Shown: in pieces, positions 24,587-33,414 of the stretch
Position numbering within the stretch: the first letter of the stretch is position 1
Layout: each line of letters starts with the position of its first letter
Source of the DNA: Runella defluvii
Lineage (GTDB): Bacteria > Bacteroidota > Bacteroidia > Cytophagales > Spirosomataceae
Direction: 5' to 3'
Assembly (NCBI RefSeq): GCF_014195535.1
Contig: NZ_JACIBY010000001.1
Coordinates: 561,748-625,747 of the forward strand
Length of the DNA stretch: 64,000 nt
Notes under the pieces: model-generated
What the model was told of the DNA's origin: nothing
The model's input: the letters and a program-made list of their open reading frames with translations, nothing else
Databases searched by the model: none
Made by a program: the position numbers and the translations under genes

Positions 24587-26710
24587 TTAGGAAGGGTCAG
24601 GTAACGTAATGGTAAAGGTCGTTCCTTCTCCTTCAATGCTGTCGAGTTCGATGGTTCCTCCGTGGCCTTTGGTGACGATGTCGTAGGCCAAACTTAGCCC
24701 CAGACCTGTGCCTTGTCCTGTGGGTTTGGTGGTAAAAAAGGGTTGGAAAATTTTGGATTTGAGTTCTTCAGGAATGCCCGTTCCGTTGTCTTCCACTTTG
24801 ACGACAATTCCTTGCTCGGTGGTTTGGGTATGTACCGAAACCGTGGGGGAATAGTCCTTGATTCCTAATTTTTCTTTGGCTTGTACGGCGTAAAAAGCGT
24901 TGTTGATGAGGTTGAGTAATACCCGTCCAAAATCCTGTGGAATGACGTTGACTTTGGGCAAAGATGGGTCAAGATACGTATTCATTTTGGCATTAAATGA
25001 TTTGTCTTTGGCGCGCAATCCGTGGTAACTCAGGCGTAAATATTCGTCGGCGAGGGTGTTGAGATTGACGGGTTCTTTTTTGCCCGTACTCGCCCGCGAA
25101 TGCTGGAGCATCCCTGTTACAATGCTCGATGCGCGTTTGCCGTGGTAATTTATCTTTTCTAGGTTTTGGAAAATATCATCCAAAATCTCGTTCTCCAATT
25201 CTTCGTCGCGCTCTTCTTTGGTACGTTCCGATTTGAGTTCGTCGAGCAGTTCTACCGATACTTCCGAAAAGTTATTGACAAAGTTAAGCGGGTTTTGTAT
25301 TTCGTGGGCGATGCCTGCCGTAAGTTCGCCCAAACTCGCCAGTTTTTCCGACTGAATCAGTTGTTGTTGGGTGGCTTTTAGGTGTTTTAGCGATTGGGTG
25401 AGGGCAGAGGTTCGTTCGGCTACTTGTTTTTCAAGCACGTCATTTTGCTGAGAAAGAATGCGTTGTTTTTCCAACGACAACTCTTCTAGCTCTTTTAGTT
25501 TTAACTGCAATTCTTTTTCGGTGGTTGAAATACCACGCGCAATCAACATGGAAAGCGTCAGCGGCGTACACGCATAAAAAGCAATCATCAAGAAATTGGC
25601 CCAGTTTTGAACCGAACCGACCTGAATGGTTCCCGAAATGATGAGCAAACGAGCGCTCAAAAAAACAATCATTAAGACAAACGAAAGAATCAGAGAACGG
25701 GAGTCGAGCTGATTGGATTTGCGGGCAAGTACGACTTTTCGGACGACTTCTATCAATAGACCAAGAATACTCCCGTAATAGATGTATTGGGTGAGCGGAG
25801 CGTTGGGGGCAAGAATGCTTACAGAAGTAACACTTAGAAAAACGACGCCTAACACCTTAAAAAACCAAGAGATGGGCTGCTGTAAGTAGCTGATAATGGT
25901 ATAGCAAAGGATGAGTAAATAAAGCGAAATAAAGAGACTGTAACCAAAAGTGAGAAGTGAGGCGGTAAAAGGATGGCTGGTGCCAAATAAAACATCGCCT
26001 GTTACAAAATGTAGGGTGGCAAACAAAAGACACAGGGCAAAGGTGCGGTTGTAGCTTTTGGTTGTATTGTAAAGGTAAAGGATAAAATGCAAAACGGCCA
26101 TGACCAGAAATAATCCCGCCAATGACCAATGATACCAAGCGACGTATCGACCCGATTGAAAGGCTTTTTCAAAACGCCCCGTTGGGTCAATCAGCGTACA
26201 TTCAAACAGCGCCTTTTTGGAAGGAAATAACGTTTGAAAAAACGTCGTTGGACGACTGGTGTACGAATGTCGAACGGTGAGGGTATAAGTTCCTGCTTTG
26301 GGAAAAACAAGGTAGGAAATACTGCCCAAGCCCGTCGAATAGGTGCTTTCGGCGGTAGGGTCTTCGCTTACTTTCCCAAGTTCACGAATGCGTTTTCCGT
26401 TCAGATAAACTTCGGATGCACCTGCCTGACGGGTGAGGATGGCAAGCGGGCGTTGACACAAGCTGGAATCTATTGTTAGGGTAAGTCGCAACCAGCTGAC
26501 TTTTGAGGACGCAAAGTCAGGGTTTTCAGAAAAGGGTAGGGACACGTCGATGGGTTTCCAGACGGTATCTTTTGCGTTTTCTGACCGCCAACTCCATCCT
26601 TTATCAAAGCGGACGCCAGTGGCTGGTAGAGAGTCCACTTGGAGAGGAGGAAGTTGCGCATTGGCGAGGGTGGCAGCGCAGAAAAGAAAAAAGAATAAAA
26701 AATGCTTCAT
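24587..26710 (-). CDS. Sensor histidine kinase, 7TMR-DISM type (paralogue 3)
   Basis: 707 residues from ATG 26710; this ATG shares its A with the TGA stop of paralogue 4 (TGATG), a translational-coupling junction. Signal peptide [18 protein letters not shown], beta-sandwich domain ([23 protein letters not shown]), seven membrane helices (about 190-400), coiled coil, H-box [11 protein letters not shown] (His469) and HATPase with DNGTGIP and [15 protein letters not shown]. The kinase half is very close to paralogue 4, including [13 protein letters not shown] in the dimerisation helix, so these two are the most recent duplicates. Confidence 0.88.
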   Translation of the reverse strand: MKHFLFFFLFCAATLANAQLPPLQVDSLPATGVRFDKGWSWRSENAKDTVWKPIDVSLPFSENPDFASSKVSWLRLTLTIDSSLCQRPLAILTRQAGASEVYLNGKRIRELGKVSEDPTAESTYSTGLGSISYLVFPKAGTYTLTVRHSYTSRPTTFFQTLFPSKKALFECTLIDPTGRFEKAFQSGRYVAWYHWSLAGLFLVMAVLHFILYLYNTTKSYNRTFALCLLFATLHFVTGDVLFGTSHPFTASLLTFGYSLFISLYLLILCYTIISYLQQPISWFFKVLGVVFLSVTSVSILAPNAPLTQYIYYGSILGLLIEVVRKVVLARKSNQLDSRSLILSFVLMIVFLSARLLIISGTIQVGSVQNWANFLMIAFYACTPLTLSMLIARGISTTEKELQLKLKELEELSLEKQRILSQQNDVLEKQVAERTSALTQSLKHLKATQQQLIQSEKLASLGELTAGIAHEIQNPLNFVNNFSEVSVELLDELKSERTKEERDEELENEILDDIFQNLEKINYHGKRASSIVTGMLQHSRASTGKKEPVNLNTLADEYLRLSYHGLRAKDKSFNAKMNTYLDPSLPKVNVIPQDFGRVLLNLINNAFYAVQAKEKLGIKDYSPTVSVHTQTTEQGIVVKVEDNGTGIPEELKSKIFQPFFTTKPTGQGTGLGLSLAYDIVTKGHGGTIELDSIEGEGTTFTITLPDPS

Positions 26711-28077
26711 CAATGATTGGGTAACGTGATGGTAAAGGTCGTTCCTTCTCCTTCGACGCTGTCGAGTTCGATGGTGCCGCCGTGGCTTTTGGTGACGATG
26801 TCGTAGGCCAAACTTAGCCCCAAACCCGTGCCTTGCCCCGTGGGCTTGGTGGTAAAAAAGGGTTGGAAAATTTTGGATTTGAGTTCTTCTGGAATCCCCG
26901 TTCCGTTGTCGCCTACTTTAATGATGATTCCTTGGTCGGTATTTTGGGTACTAACCGTCACGGTGGGCATATAGTTTTCGGGTTGGCTGATGCTTCGGGC
27001 TTGTACGGCGTAAAAAGCGTTGTTGATGAGGTTGAGCAATACCCGTCCAAAATCCTGCGGAATGACGTTGACTTTGGGCAAAGACTCATCAAAAAACGTA
27101 TTCATTTTGGCATTAAACGATTTGTCTTTGGCGCGCAAGCCGTGGTAACTCAGTCGTAAATATTCGTCGGCGAGGGCGTTGAGATTGACGGGTTCTTTTT
27201 TGCCCGTACTTGCCCGCGAGTGTTGTAGCATCCCCGTAACGATGCTGGACGCGCGCTTTCCGTGGTGGTTTATTTTTTCTAGGTTTTGAAAAATATCGTC
27301 CAAAATTTCTGCTTCCAATCCTTCGTCGCGGTCTTCTGTGGGTCGGGCGCGTTCGGTTTTGAGTTCTTCGAGCAGCTCTACCGATACTTCCGAAAAGTTA
27401 TTGACAAAGTTAAGCGGGTTTTGTATTTCGTGCGCGATACCTGCCGTAAGTTCGCCCAAACTCGCCAGTTTTTCCGACTGAATCAGTTGCTCTTGGGTGG
27501 CTTTTAGGTGTTCGAGGGCTTGTTGTAATTCTTCTTTTTGTTTGGTGATTTCGGCGGTACGTTCGGCTACTTGGTATTCCAAATCCAATTTTTTGGCTTC
27601 CAAGATTCGGTTGTTTTCTTCTTCTTGGACCAATTTTTGGCGTTGCTTGTTAAACTCTCGTTGCTGATTTCGGGCAATAATGGCAAGCACAAAACTGAGG
27701 ACAAAAACGATGGATTTGGCCGTTTGAAAGAAGAGATCGTAGTTTTCGTAGAAGCGAGGCATCCAGTATTCGGCCAAGTTATCAATAAAGAAAACAACTC
27801 CCAATGGCACAATCATCCAAAACAACAAGCGGGCATTAGGGACTTCTTCTTTTAAAAGATAGGCGGGGTATGCCACCAAAATAAGTAAGCCAAAAAAAAC
27901 GGGTGGGGAGATTTTTTCTCCATCGGTCACAACCTCCACCAATAATAAACCAAATGCAATCAATCGCCCGATGCGAATTCGGTCGTGCCACTCGGGCAGG
28001 CGCTCAGCAGTTTGTAAAAACTTTTGAACAAAAGGCAGCAAAAAGAAGGCTACCAGAAAAGGAAGTATAAAGCTCAT
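26710..28077 (-). CDS. Sensor histidine kinase without extracytoplasmic domain (paralogue 4)
   Basis: 455 residues. It lacks the signal peptide and beta-sandwich of the other three and instead starts with about four membrane helices (about 1-130), followed by a coiled coil ([18 protein letters not shown]), H-box [11 protein letters not shown] (His216) and HATPase with [15 protein letters not shown]. It is first in the kinase operon and divergent from the transporter-HEAT-cNMP fusion. It may sense a membrane or cytoplasmic cue or form heterodimers with the downstream kinases, since the dimerisation segments are nearly the same; that is inference. Confidence 0.87.
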   Translation of the reverse strand: MSFILPFLVAFFLLPFVQKFLQTAERLPEWHDRIRIGRLIAFGLLLVEVVTDGEKISPPVFFGLLILVAYPAYLLKEEVPNARLLFWMIVPLGVVFFIDNLAEYWMPRFYENYDLFFQTAKSIVFVLSFVLAIIARNQQREFNKQRQKLVQEEENNRILEAKKLDLEYQVAERTAEITKQKEELQQALEHLKATQEQLIQSEKLASLGELTAGIAHEIQNPLNFVNNFSEVSVELLEELKTERARPTEDRDEGLEAEILDDIFQNLEKINHHGKRASSIVTGMLQHSRASTGKKEPVNLNALADEYLRLSYHGLRAKDKSFNAKMNTFFDESLPKVNVIPQDFGRVLLNLINNAFYAVQARSISQPENYMPTVTVSTQNTDQGIIIKVGDNGTGIPEELKSKIFQPFFTTKPTGQGTGLGLSLAYDIVTKSHGGTIELDSVEGEGTTFTITLPNH

Positions 28078-28117
28078 AACCGTGACCGAACGAGGTTTTG
28101 TTAGGAATAAGTTATAT

Positions 28118-28162
28118 CAAAGGTCGCAATAAGTTGTTTTTTGTCCAATATCTGTATTTTTG
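28118..28162. promoter_or_regulatory. Divergent promoters with a direct repeat between kinase operon and transporter fusion
   Basis: Plus strand: TTG (28134-28136), 18 bases, TATTTTTG (28155-28162). Minus strand: TTG (28148-28146), 20 bases, GACCTTTG (28125-28118; one mismatch). A direct repeat TTTTTGTCCAATAT occurs twice with 20-base spacing (28138-28151 and 28158-28171), covering both promoters on the same face of the helix (two turns). It could bind a shared regulator. Confidence 0.6.
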
Positions 28163-28182
28163 TCCAATATTGCTTACTCGCT

Positions 28183-31100
28183 ATGTCTTTTTACCCACTA
28201 TACCGTTCGTTAGGCATCAGGGCTGAAGAAGTCCGAACCGTAGGACTGTTTTTCTTGCACCACTTTTTTTTAGGCTTTGGTACGATGCTTATTTACGTGT
28301 CGGCCAACGTCATTCTCCTTGAAAATCACCCCGAAACGAGCCTCCCGCTGGCGTACATGGCTTCGGCGGTGGGGATGATGTTAGTAGGGAAAATCTATAG
28401 TTATTTTGAACACCACTTGTTGCTCGACCGCCTGGTGATTCGGGTGCTTGGGGCAGTGCTGGTGCTGACGGCCGTCATTTTGGCGTTGGTTTATTTTGGG
28501 CATTCGGTGGCGGCCTCCGTTGCCATCATGGTGGGTTTTCGAGCGATTTATTTATTAACAAATCTTGAATTTTGGGGCGTCTCAGCGGTGGTATTTGACG
28601 TGCGTCAAAGCAAACGGTTGTTTGGGGTAATCAGCGCGGGCGATATGCCAGCCAAAGCCCTTGGGGGTGTTTTGGCAGTCTTAATTCATGGCCATACCGA
28701 ACTGCTGGTGCTTATTTTATTGGCATTTGGGTTCTTTTGGGCGGCGATGTACACCGCCGTGCAAACGTTTCGGTCGCACAAAGTCGCCACCGAACACGGG
28801 CACGCTCCTGTGCGTCGTACCCACATGCCCCGCCTGATTGCGCAGTTGTTTGGAGGGAGCGAGTTGATTTTTGCCATGTGTCTGAGCCTGACCGCAGTAG
28901 CCATCATGGCAACGGGGGTAGAATACGCCTTTTTTATTAACGTTAAATACAAACTTCACAGCCAAGCCGACGTGATGAAATACCTCGGTATTGTATTGGC
29001 ACTCACGTATTTATTGGCAACGTTTGTGAAACTGATTGTCTCCCGCCAAACGGTCGAGTACTTTGGCATCAACCGAATGTTGGCATTGCTTCCTGTAGGA
29101 GGATTGTTGGTGTCGATGGCATTGGGCGTGATTTTCTTCACGGAGGCCGACGTGTCGGTGCAATTGGTGGCTTATTGCTTTGTCTATTTAGGCTTTGAGG
29201 TTGTGCGTCGGGCTTTGTTTGATCCCGTTTTTTTGGTGCTTTTTCAACCGCTTTCTACCCACCAACGCCTGCGCGGACATACCCTCGCCAAAGGTTTCTA
29301 CGAGCCACTGGGACTAGGAATTGGGGGATTGATGCTGTACTTGAGCCATCATTTGTGGCAAGGTGGCGACTGGTTTTTGGTAGAAGAAATTGTGATTGGG
29401 GCGTTGTTTGCCTTGTGGTTTTTGAGGAGAACGTACCGTCAATACGTGCTTACGCTGCAAGAGGCATTGAGCAAACGTTTTATGGCGGCCGAAGATTTGG
29501 CCGTCCCCGATGAGGCTGTTCATGCGGTGTTGAAAAACTTGCAAAGTGATAAACCTAAAGAAGTGATCAACGCGATTGAATGGTTGGTGGCCAATCGGCC
29601 GAAAAGTGTGTCATCAGATCGGCTGTATCGGTACGTGACGGAGTTGGTAGGGCATTCCAACGAACGGATTCGGGTAAAAGCCCTTGACATTGCCGACCAA
29701 CTTAAAGTAAAACTCAAACCTGCTCAGCTTCGCATGATGATTTTGCATGACTCGGAAGTCAGTGTACGGGAGAAAGCGGCATTTGTGTTGAGTAAAGATT
29801 CGGAATCGGCGGCGGTAGAGTTTTTGTACCACGACGATTTGGTGGTTAGAAAGGGGGCATTGCTTGGGTTATTGACCACCCATCCTGAGCAAGCACAGGG
29901 GCAAACCGCGCTCAAAGCGATGTTGCAAAGTGAGCAGGTGAAAAGCCAGTTGGCCGCCCTCGACATTGTAAAAGAATTGGGCTTATCAACCCACAGTAAA
30001 CTGATAGGTAATGCACTAAAACAGTCTGACCCCGCAGTGGTCATGTCTGCGATTGAGACAGCAGGAAGGTTGAAAGACCCAGTCCTGACCGAACAAGTAG
30101 CGGGATTATTAAATGAAAAAATATACTGGCGGCAAGCAGCACGAAGCTTGGCCAAACTAGAAGCGATACCCGTACTAGCTGCTTTAGAAACCTCGGCTAA
30201 CTCCCTGACAGTGACCCAGCGGGTGATAGCTACGGCGGGACAGATGCATTCGGAAGAAGCCCATGCTTTGTTGGTAGAAATGGTGCAACGCCCCGACGTG
30301 ACGGTTCGAACTTCGGCTTTGCAGGCGTTGCGAAATTATCCCAATGCGCGAGGTAAGGCTGCTGTTTTTGAGCAATTGCTGAAAGAAGAGTTTTTGTTGG
30401 CACAACGTTTATTGCACGCTACCAATGAAACAGACCTTGGCAATGACCTGAAAAATAGCCTTATCTACGAGCAAGAAGTGCTCATTCAGCGGATTTTTGG
30501 CTTGCTGATGCAACAATATGACCAAGAGGCGATTCTGAGCACGCAGGCAAGTTTGTTGCACAGCTCGCGCGAACGCCGTGCCAATTCGCTGGAATTGCTT
30601 CAAAATGTGGTGCCTCGTCAGGTATATGCGAATTTACACGCACTGCTCGACAACGTTGCCGATGCCGACAAAATTCGGATGATGGATGCTCAATTGGGAA
30701 CATCTACGGTTACAGGTTCTATCAAAGACTATATTTTACAGCAAGGAACACGCTATTTTACCGATTGGACCATCCGATTGGCTCTGCGTGGTATCCCGCT
30801 CGAAACCCTATTTCAATACCCCGATTTACGCCTTATGAGTCATTCTTCTGCCACCGCTACGGTTTCGATTACGGAACGGGTTATGGTTCTAAAAAATACC
30901 GAACTTTTTGCTGAAACCCCCGAAAACGTCCTGAGTAGCATTGCGCCCATCATGCGCGAAGTTAGCTACCACGAAGGTCAAACGATCTTTGACAAAGGCG
31001 ATTTGGGAACGAGTATGTTTGTGATTTATGATGGCGAAGTTGGTATTTACGATGGCAAAGTTCAGCTGGCAACCTTTGGTCGGGGAGATGTTTTTGGAGA

Positions 31101-31296
31101 ACTAGCCCTGCTTGATACCGAACCTCGCTCGGCTGGCGTGGTAGCGTTATCAGATGTACAATTGTTCCGCATCGACCAAGGCGATTTTTATGATTTGATG
31201 GACGAACGCGGCGAAGTGCTTCGGAACATCATCAAAATTCTTTGCCAACGGATTCGCACCCAAAATACCAAGCTACGCCAGCTTTCGACAAAATAA
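28183..31296 (+). CDS. Fusion of transporter-like membrane domain, HEAT repeats and cyclic-nucleotide-binding domain
   Basis: 1037 residues from ATG 28183; the longer TTG frame would start inside the promoter. The first 425 residues hold about 11-12 membrane helices with DVRQSKRLFGVISAGDMPAK, resembling the Npt1/Npt2 nucleotide-transporter branch of the MFS-like superfamily. Residues about 450-780 are helical HEAT-like repeats (VRVKALDIA, VSVREKAAFVL, VTVRTSALQAL). The C-terminal domain (about 880-1005) is CAP_ED-like with a phosphate-binding cassette FGELALLDTEPRSAGV, so cyclic-nucleotide binding is plausible. No helix-turn-helix follows. The likely meaning is a transporter gated by, or a membrane receptor for, cNMP. 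The transported substrate is unknown. Confidence 0.82.
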   Translation: MSFYPLYRSLGIRAEEVRTVGLFFLHHFFLGFGTMLIYVSANVILLENHPETSLPLAYMASAVGMMLVGKIYSYFEHHLLLDRLVIRVLGAVLVLTAVILALVYFGHSVAASVAIMVGFRAIYLLTNLEFWGVSAVVFDVRQSKRLFGVISAGDMPAKALGGVLAVLIHGHTELLVLILLAFGFFWAAMYTAVQTFRSHKVATEHGHAPVRRTHMPRLIAQLFGGSELIFAMCLSLTAVAIMATGVEYAFFINVKYKLHSQADVMKYLGIVLALTYLLATFVKLIVSRQTVEYFGINRMLALLPVGGLLVSMALGVIFFTEADVSVQLVAYCFVYLGFEVVRRALFDPVFLVLFQPLSTHQRLRGHTLAKGFYEPLGLGIGGLMLYLSHHLWQGGDWFLVEEIVIGALFALWFLRRTYRQYVLTLQEALSKRFMAAEDLAVPDEAVHAVLKNLQSDKPKEVINAIEWLVANRPKSVSSDRLYRYVTELVGHSNERIRVKALDIADQLKVKLKPAQLRMMILHDSEVSVREKAAFVLSKDSESAAVEFLYHDDLVVRKGALLGLLTTHPEQAQGQTALKAMLQSEQVKSQLAALDIVKELGLSTHSKLIGNALKQSDPAVVMSAIETAGRLKDPVLTEQVAGLLNEKIYWRQAARSLAKLEAIPVLAALETSANSLTVTQRVIATAGQMHSEEAHALLVEMVQRPDVTVRTSALQALRNYPNARGKAAVFEQLLKEEFLLAQRLLHATNETDLGNDLKNSLIYEQEVLIQRIFGLLMQQYDQEAILSTQASLLHSSRERRANSLELLQNVVPRQVYANLHALLDNVADADKIRMMDAQLGTSTVTGSIKDYILQQGTRYFTDWTIRLALRGIPLETLFQYPDLRLMSHSSATATVSITERVMVLKNTELFAETPENVLSSIAPIMREVSYHEGQTIFDKGDLGTSMFVIYDGEVGIYDGKVQLATFGRGDVFGELALLDTEPRSAGVVALSDVQLFRIDQGDFYDLMDERGEVLRNIIKILCQRIRTQNTKLRQLSTK

Positions 31297-31300
31297 AAAA

Positions 31301-31392
31301 ACGCTGGGAAAAGCGTCGGGTTTTGAGAAACCCTCGACACGATAATCGGGTTGTGAGCAACCCTCCACACAATCAGATTGCTCACAACCCGA
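31301..31392. terminator. Cluster of three hairpins between convergent genes
   Basis: ACGCT/AGCGT (31301-31316), GGGTTT/AAACCC (31318-31333) and a perfect 15-base pair TCGGGTTGTGAGCAA with TTGCTCACAACCCGA (31346-31360 and 31378-31392). They fill the gap between the transporter fusion and the AlkC-like gene and probably end both transcripts, although T-tracts are poor. Confidence 0.65.
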
Positions 31393-31411
31393 CGAAATCA
31401 ATCTTCTGTTT

Positions 31412-32539
31412 TTATACTTCCAATTCAAACTGAAAAGAGGCTAGCACCGCTCCATTGACTTGAATGTCAATCTGATGAGTTCCTGCGTACAATTGCCGCG
31501 TAGTCATGTTGGGACGAAAAACATGGCGCTTAGAAAGCGTTTGGGGCGCTTCGGGATGAAGGGTAAGCGTTTGTAATTTAAAGACTTTTTTGCTGGTCAT
31601 CACTCCTTGCTTATTCTGAAAATACAGAATATAATCCACCACGGCGCCTTTGGTTTCGGTGCTGCTTAGTTCAAATGAAAACGAAAGTGCATCTCCTACT
31701 TTTACACGCGTATCAAACTGCACAGCACTGAGATTGAGGTTGGTGCTGTTTCCAAATCCTAACATACGCAGCGCTTCGGGCTGACCCATTTTTACCAATG
31801 TTCGCAAGGAATGTTTGGTCATAAAATTCATTTCAGCCTCGGTCTGTTGCCCCGACGATTGCCATTGTTTCAAGGTAGTGAGCACCAATTCGGGATGAAT
31901 TTTAGCGATATCATTAAGGTGATTAGCGACACTTCTTGTAACAAAGCGGGTTTTATCGGCAAAAAGACGATGTAGAATGGGCACGGCATCTTCGGCGGCA
32001 ATATGAATCTTTTGAGCCCACGGCAATTTAGGCCGACTCCCTTCACTGCAAAGACGCCGAACGTGGTAATTGGAATCGTTGGCCCAAGTGAGGAGCGCCG
32101 CTAGGGTTTCTTGGGGAAAGGCGTTGATAAAAAATCGAATAGAAAACTCGGCAGAAAAACGTTTGGTCATTTCTTTGATGGCTTCCAACGAGAAATGAAG
32201 CTGTTCGCGGGTGCAGCCATAATGCGCCACAAAGTCGCTGAAAGGGGCATAGATAAACTCTCCGAAGTCATTGTCGCTCAAGGTTTCGTCCAAAGGTGCG
32301 GGGAGTGTTCGGAGCAAAATGTTGGTAGCCTCTTGATAATCTTCGGGTAAGTATTTCCGAAAACACTGCCGAATGTGCGCGATGCGTTCTTTCAGTTCGA
32401 GTTGTGGGAAGGCTTGGAGAACCTCTTGTTGAAATAATTCTTGTTCAAAAGCGGGATACACATTGGCAATTGAACGGGTGAGAAATGCCACCTTCGACGA
32501 GTTAAAAAGGTGGTCTTTGAGAGAAAATTTTTCTTCCAT
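31412..32539 (-). CDS. DNA alkylation repair protein, AlkC-like glycosylase with Ig-like tail
   Basis: 375 residues from ATG 32539, chosen because a consensus promoter lies 33 bases upstream. Helical ALK/HEAT repeats fill about residues 20-260, with the characteristic segment NYHVRRLCSEGSRPKLPWA. The last 100 residues (VKVGDALSFSFELSS to QIDIQVNGAV) look like an immunoglobulin-like beta-sandwich. HEAT-repeat glycosylases of the AlkC/AlkD family excise cationic N-alkylpurines; the extra Ig-like domain is the feature of the AlkC branch. Converges with the transporter fusion; no other repair genes are near. Confidence 0.82.
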   Translation of the reverse strand: MEEKFSLKDHLFNSSKVAFLTRSIANVYPAFEQELFQQEVLQAFPQLELKERIAHIRQCFRKYLPEDYQEATNILLRTLPAPLDETLSDNDFGEFIYAPFSDFVAHYGCTREQLHFSLEAIKEMTKRFSAEFSIRFFINAFPQETLAALLTWANDSNYHVRRLCSEGSRPKLPWAQKIHIAAEDAVPILHRLFADKTRFVTRSVANHLNDIAKIHPELVLTTLKQWQSSGQQTEAEMNFMTKHSLRTLVKMGQPEALRMLGFGNSTNLNLSAVQFDTRVKVGDALSFSFELSSTETKGAVVDYILYFQNKQGVMTSKKVFKLQTLTLHPEAPQTLSKRHVFRPNMTTRQLYAGTHQIDIQVNGAVLASFQFELEV

Positions 32540-32571
32540 GAGTAATTTGTTTTGTAAGGCTGTTGACCCTG

Positions 32572-32579
32572 CAAAGATA
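32572..32579 (-). promoter_or_regulatory. Promoter -7 element for the AlkC-like gene
   Basis: TATCTTTG on the minus strand is a perfect TAnnTTTG match lying just past the stop codon of the response regulator gene, so the repair gene can be transcribed separately from the two-component operon. Confidence 0.6.
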
Positions 32580-32591
32580 CAAATAGCGGTG

Positions 32592-33317
32592 CTAAACCTC
32601 GGAAGAAATAGGCAAAATAGTGTCGGTTTGTACATTTAAAATGAAACCTACCCGAAATACATTGTCGATGCTAATGCGGGAGTCGTGCTGGAGCATTTTG
32701 CGGAGTTTTGAAATAAAAACGTCAAAACTGCGACCTAAGAAATAATCCTTTTTGCCATAAATTTTTTCCACCGCATCTTCACGGCGCAGGATTTGGTTTT
32801 GGTGCTGACACAGTAGTTTTAATACTTCGTTCTCGGTTTCGGTCAAGCGCCACGTTTCGTTTTGGTATATTAATTCTTGCCGCGAGTAATCAAACACATA
32901 CGCACCGATGGAAAACCGTTGGCTAGGCACGGCGGTAGCAGGGGAGACTTGCCGACGCAGTAGCACTTTGAGGCGGCACAGCAACTCGTCTTCGTCAAAG
33001 GGCTTGGTAATGTAATCTTCGGCACCCAACTCAAACCCTTTGAGTTTGTCGTCTTTGAGAGAACGCGCTGTTAAAAATAGGAAAGGAGTGGAGGAGGATT
33101 GCGTTCGAGCGTGTTGTGCCAGCGTAAAACCGTCCATGTTGGGCATCATTATGTCAAAAATACATAGGTCAAACGGGCTACGTTGAAGGGCGACAAGTCC
33201 ACTTTCTCCGTCGCGGCACAGTTTTACTTCAAAGCCATTATCCTCCAAAAATTCCGTCAACAAAAAGCCCATGCTGAGGTCATCTTCTACCAGTAAAATG
33301 CGTTGTTTTTGTTTCAT
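32592..33317 (-). CDS. OmpR-family response regulator
   Basis: 241 residues from the ATG at 33317 (MKQKQRILLVEDD); an in-frame ATG at 33350 adds 11 residues that do not fit the family. The receiver has the acidic pocket EDD (11-13), phosphoacceptor Asp55 in FDIMMPNMDG, Thr in FLTARS and Lys in ITKPFD. The C-terminal winged helix shows ETWRLTETENEVLKLL, RREDAVEKIYG and SFDVFISKLRKML. It follows its kinase on the same strand with a 20-base-arm palindrome between them. The likely target is the divergent Cys-rich gene or the operon itself, which is inference. Confidence 0.92.
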   Translation of the reverse strand: MKQKQRILLVEDDLSMGFLLTEFLEDNGFEVKLCRDGESGLVALQRSPFDLCIFDIMMPNMDGFTLAQHARTQSSSTPFLFLTARSLKDDKLKGFELGAEDYITKPFDEDELLCRLKVLLRRQVSPATAVPSQRFSIGAYVFDYSRQELIYQNETWRLTETENEVLKLLCQHQNQILRREDAVEKIYGKKDYFLGRSFDVFISKLRKMLQHDSRISIDNVFRVGFILNVQTDTILPISSEV

Positions 33318-33354
33318 TTTCAGATGATTGTGGGTGTTAGTTAAGGCCATTGAT

Positions 33355-33414
33355 GGTCAGACGGTAGTCAGACCATACTTTGACGATTTTTCACGGTCTG
33401 ACTATCGTCTGACC
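33355..33414. repeat. Palindrome at the 3' end of the sensor kinase gene
   Basis: GGTCAGACGGTAGTCAGACC (33355-33374) pairs with GGTCTGACTATCGTCTGACC (33395-33414), one mismatch, loop of 20 bases. Each arm is itself a tandem of GTCAGAC units. It encodes the last residues of the kinase and spans the kinase/regulator junction, where it could tune the ratio of the two proteins. It looks like an inserted repeat. Confidence 0.8.

Noticed and set aside
20161..33350. The four-kinase operon and the 32.6-kb response regulator as one phosphorelay
   Set aside because: The regulator has its own EnvZ-like kinase partner, and the transporter fusion and AlkC-like gene lie between on different transcripts.
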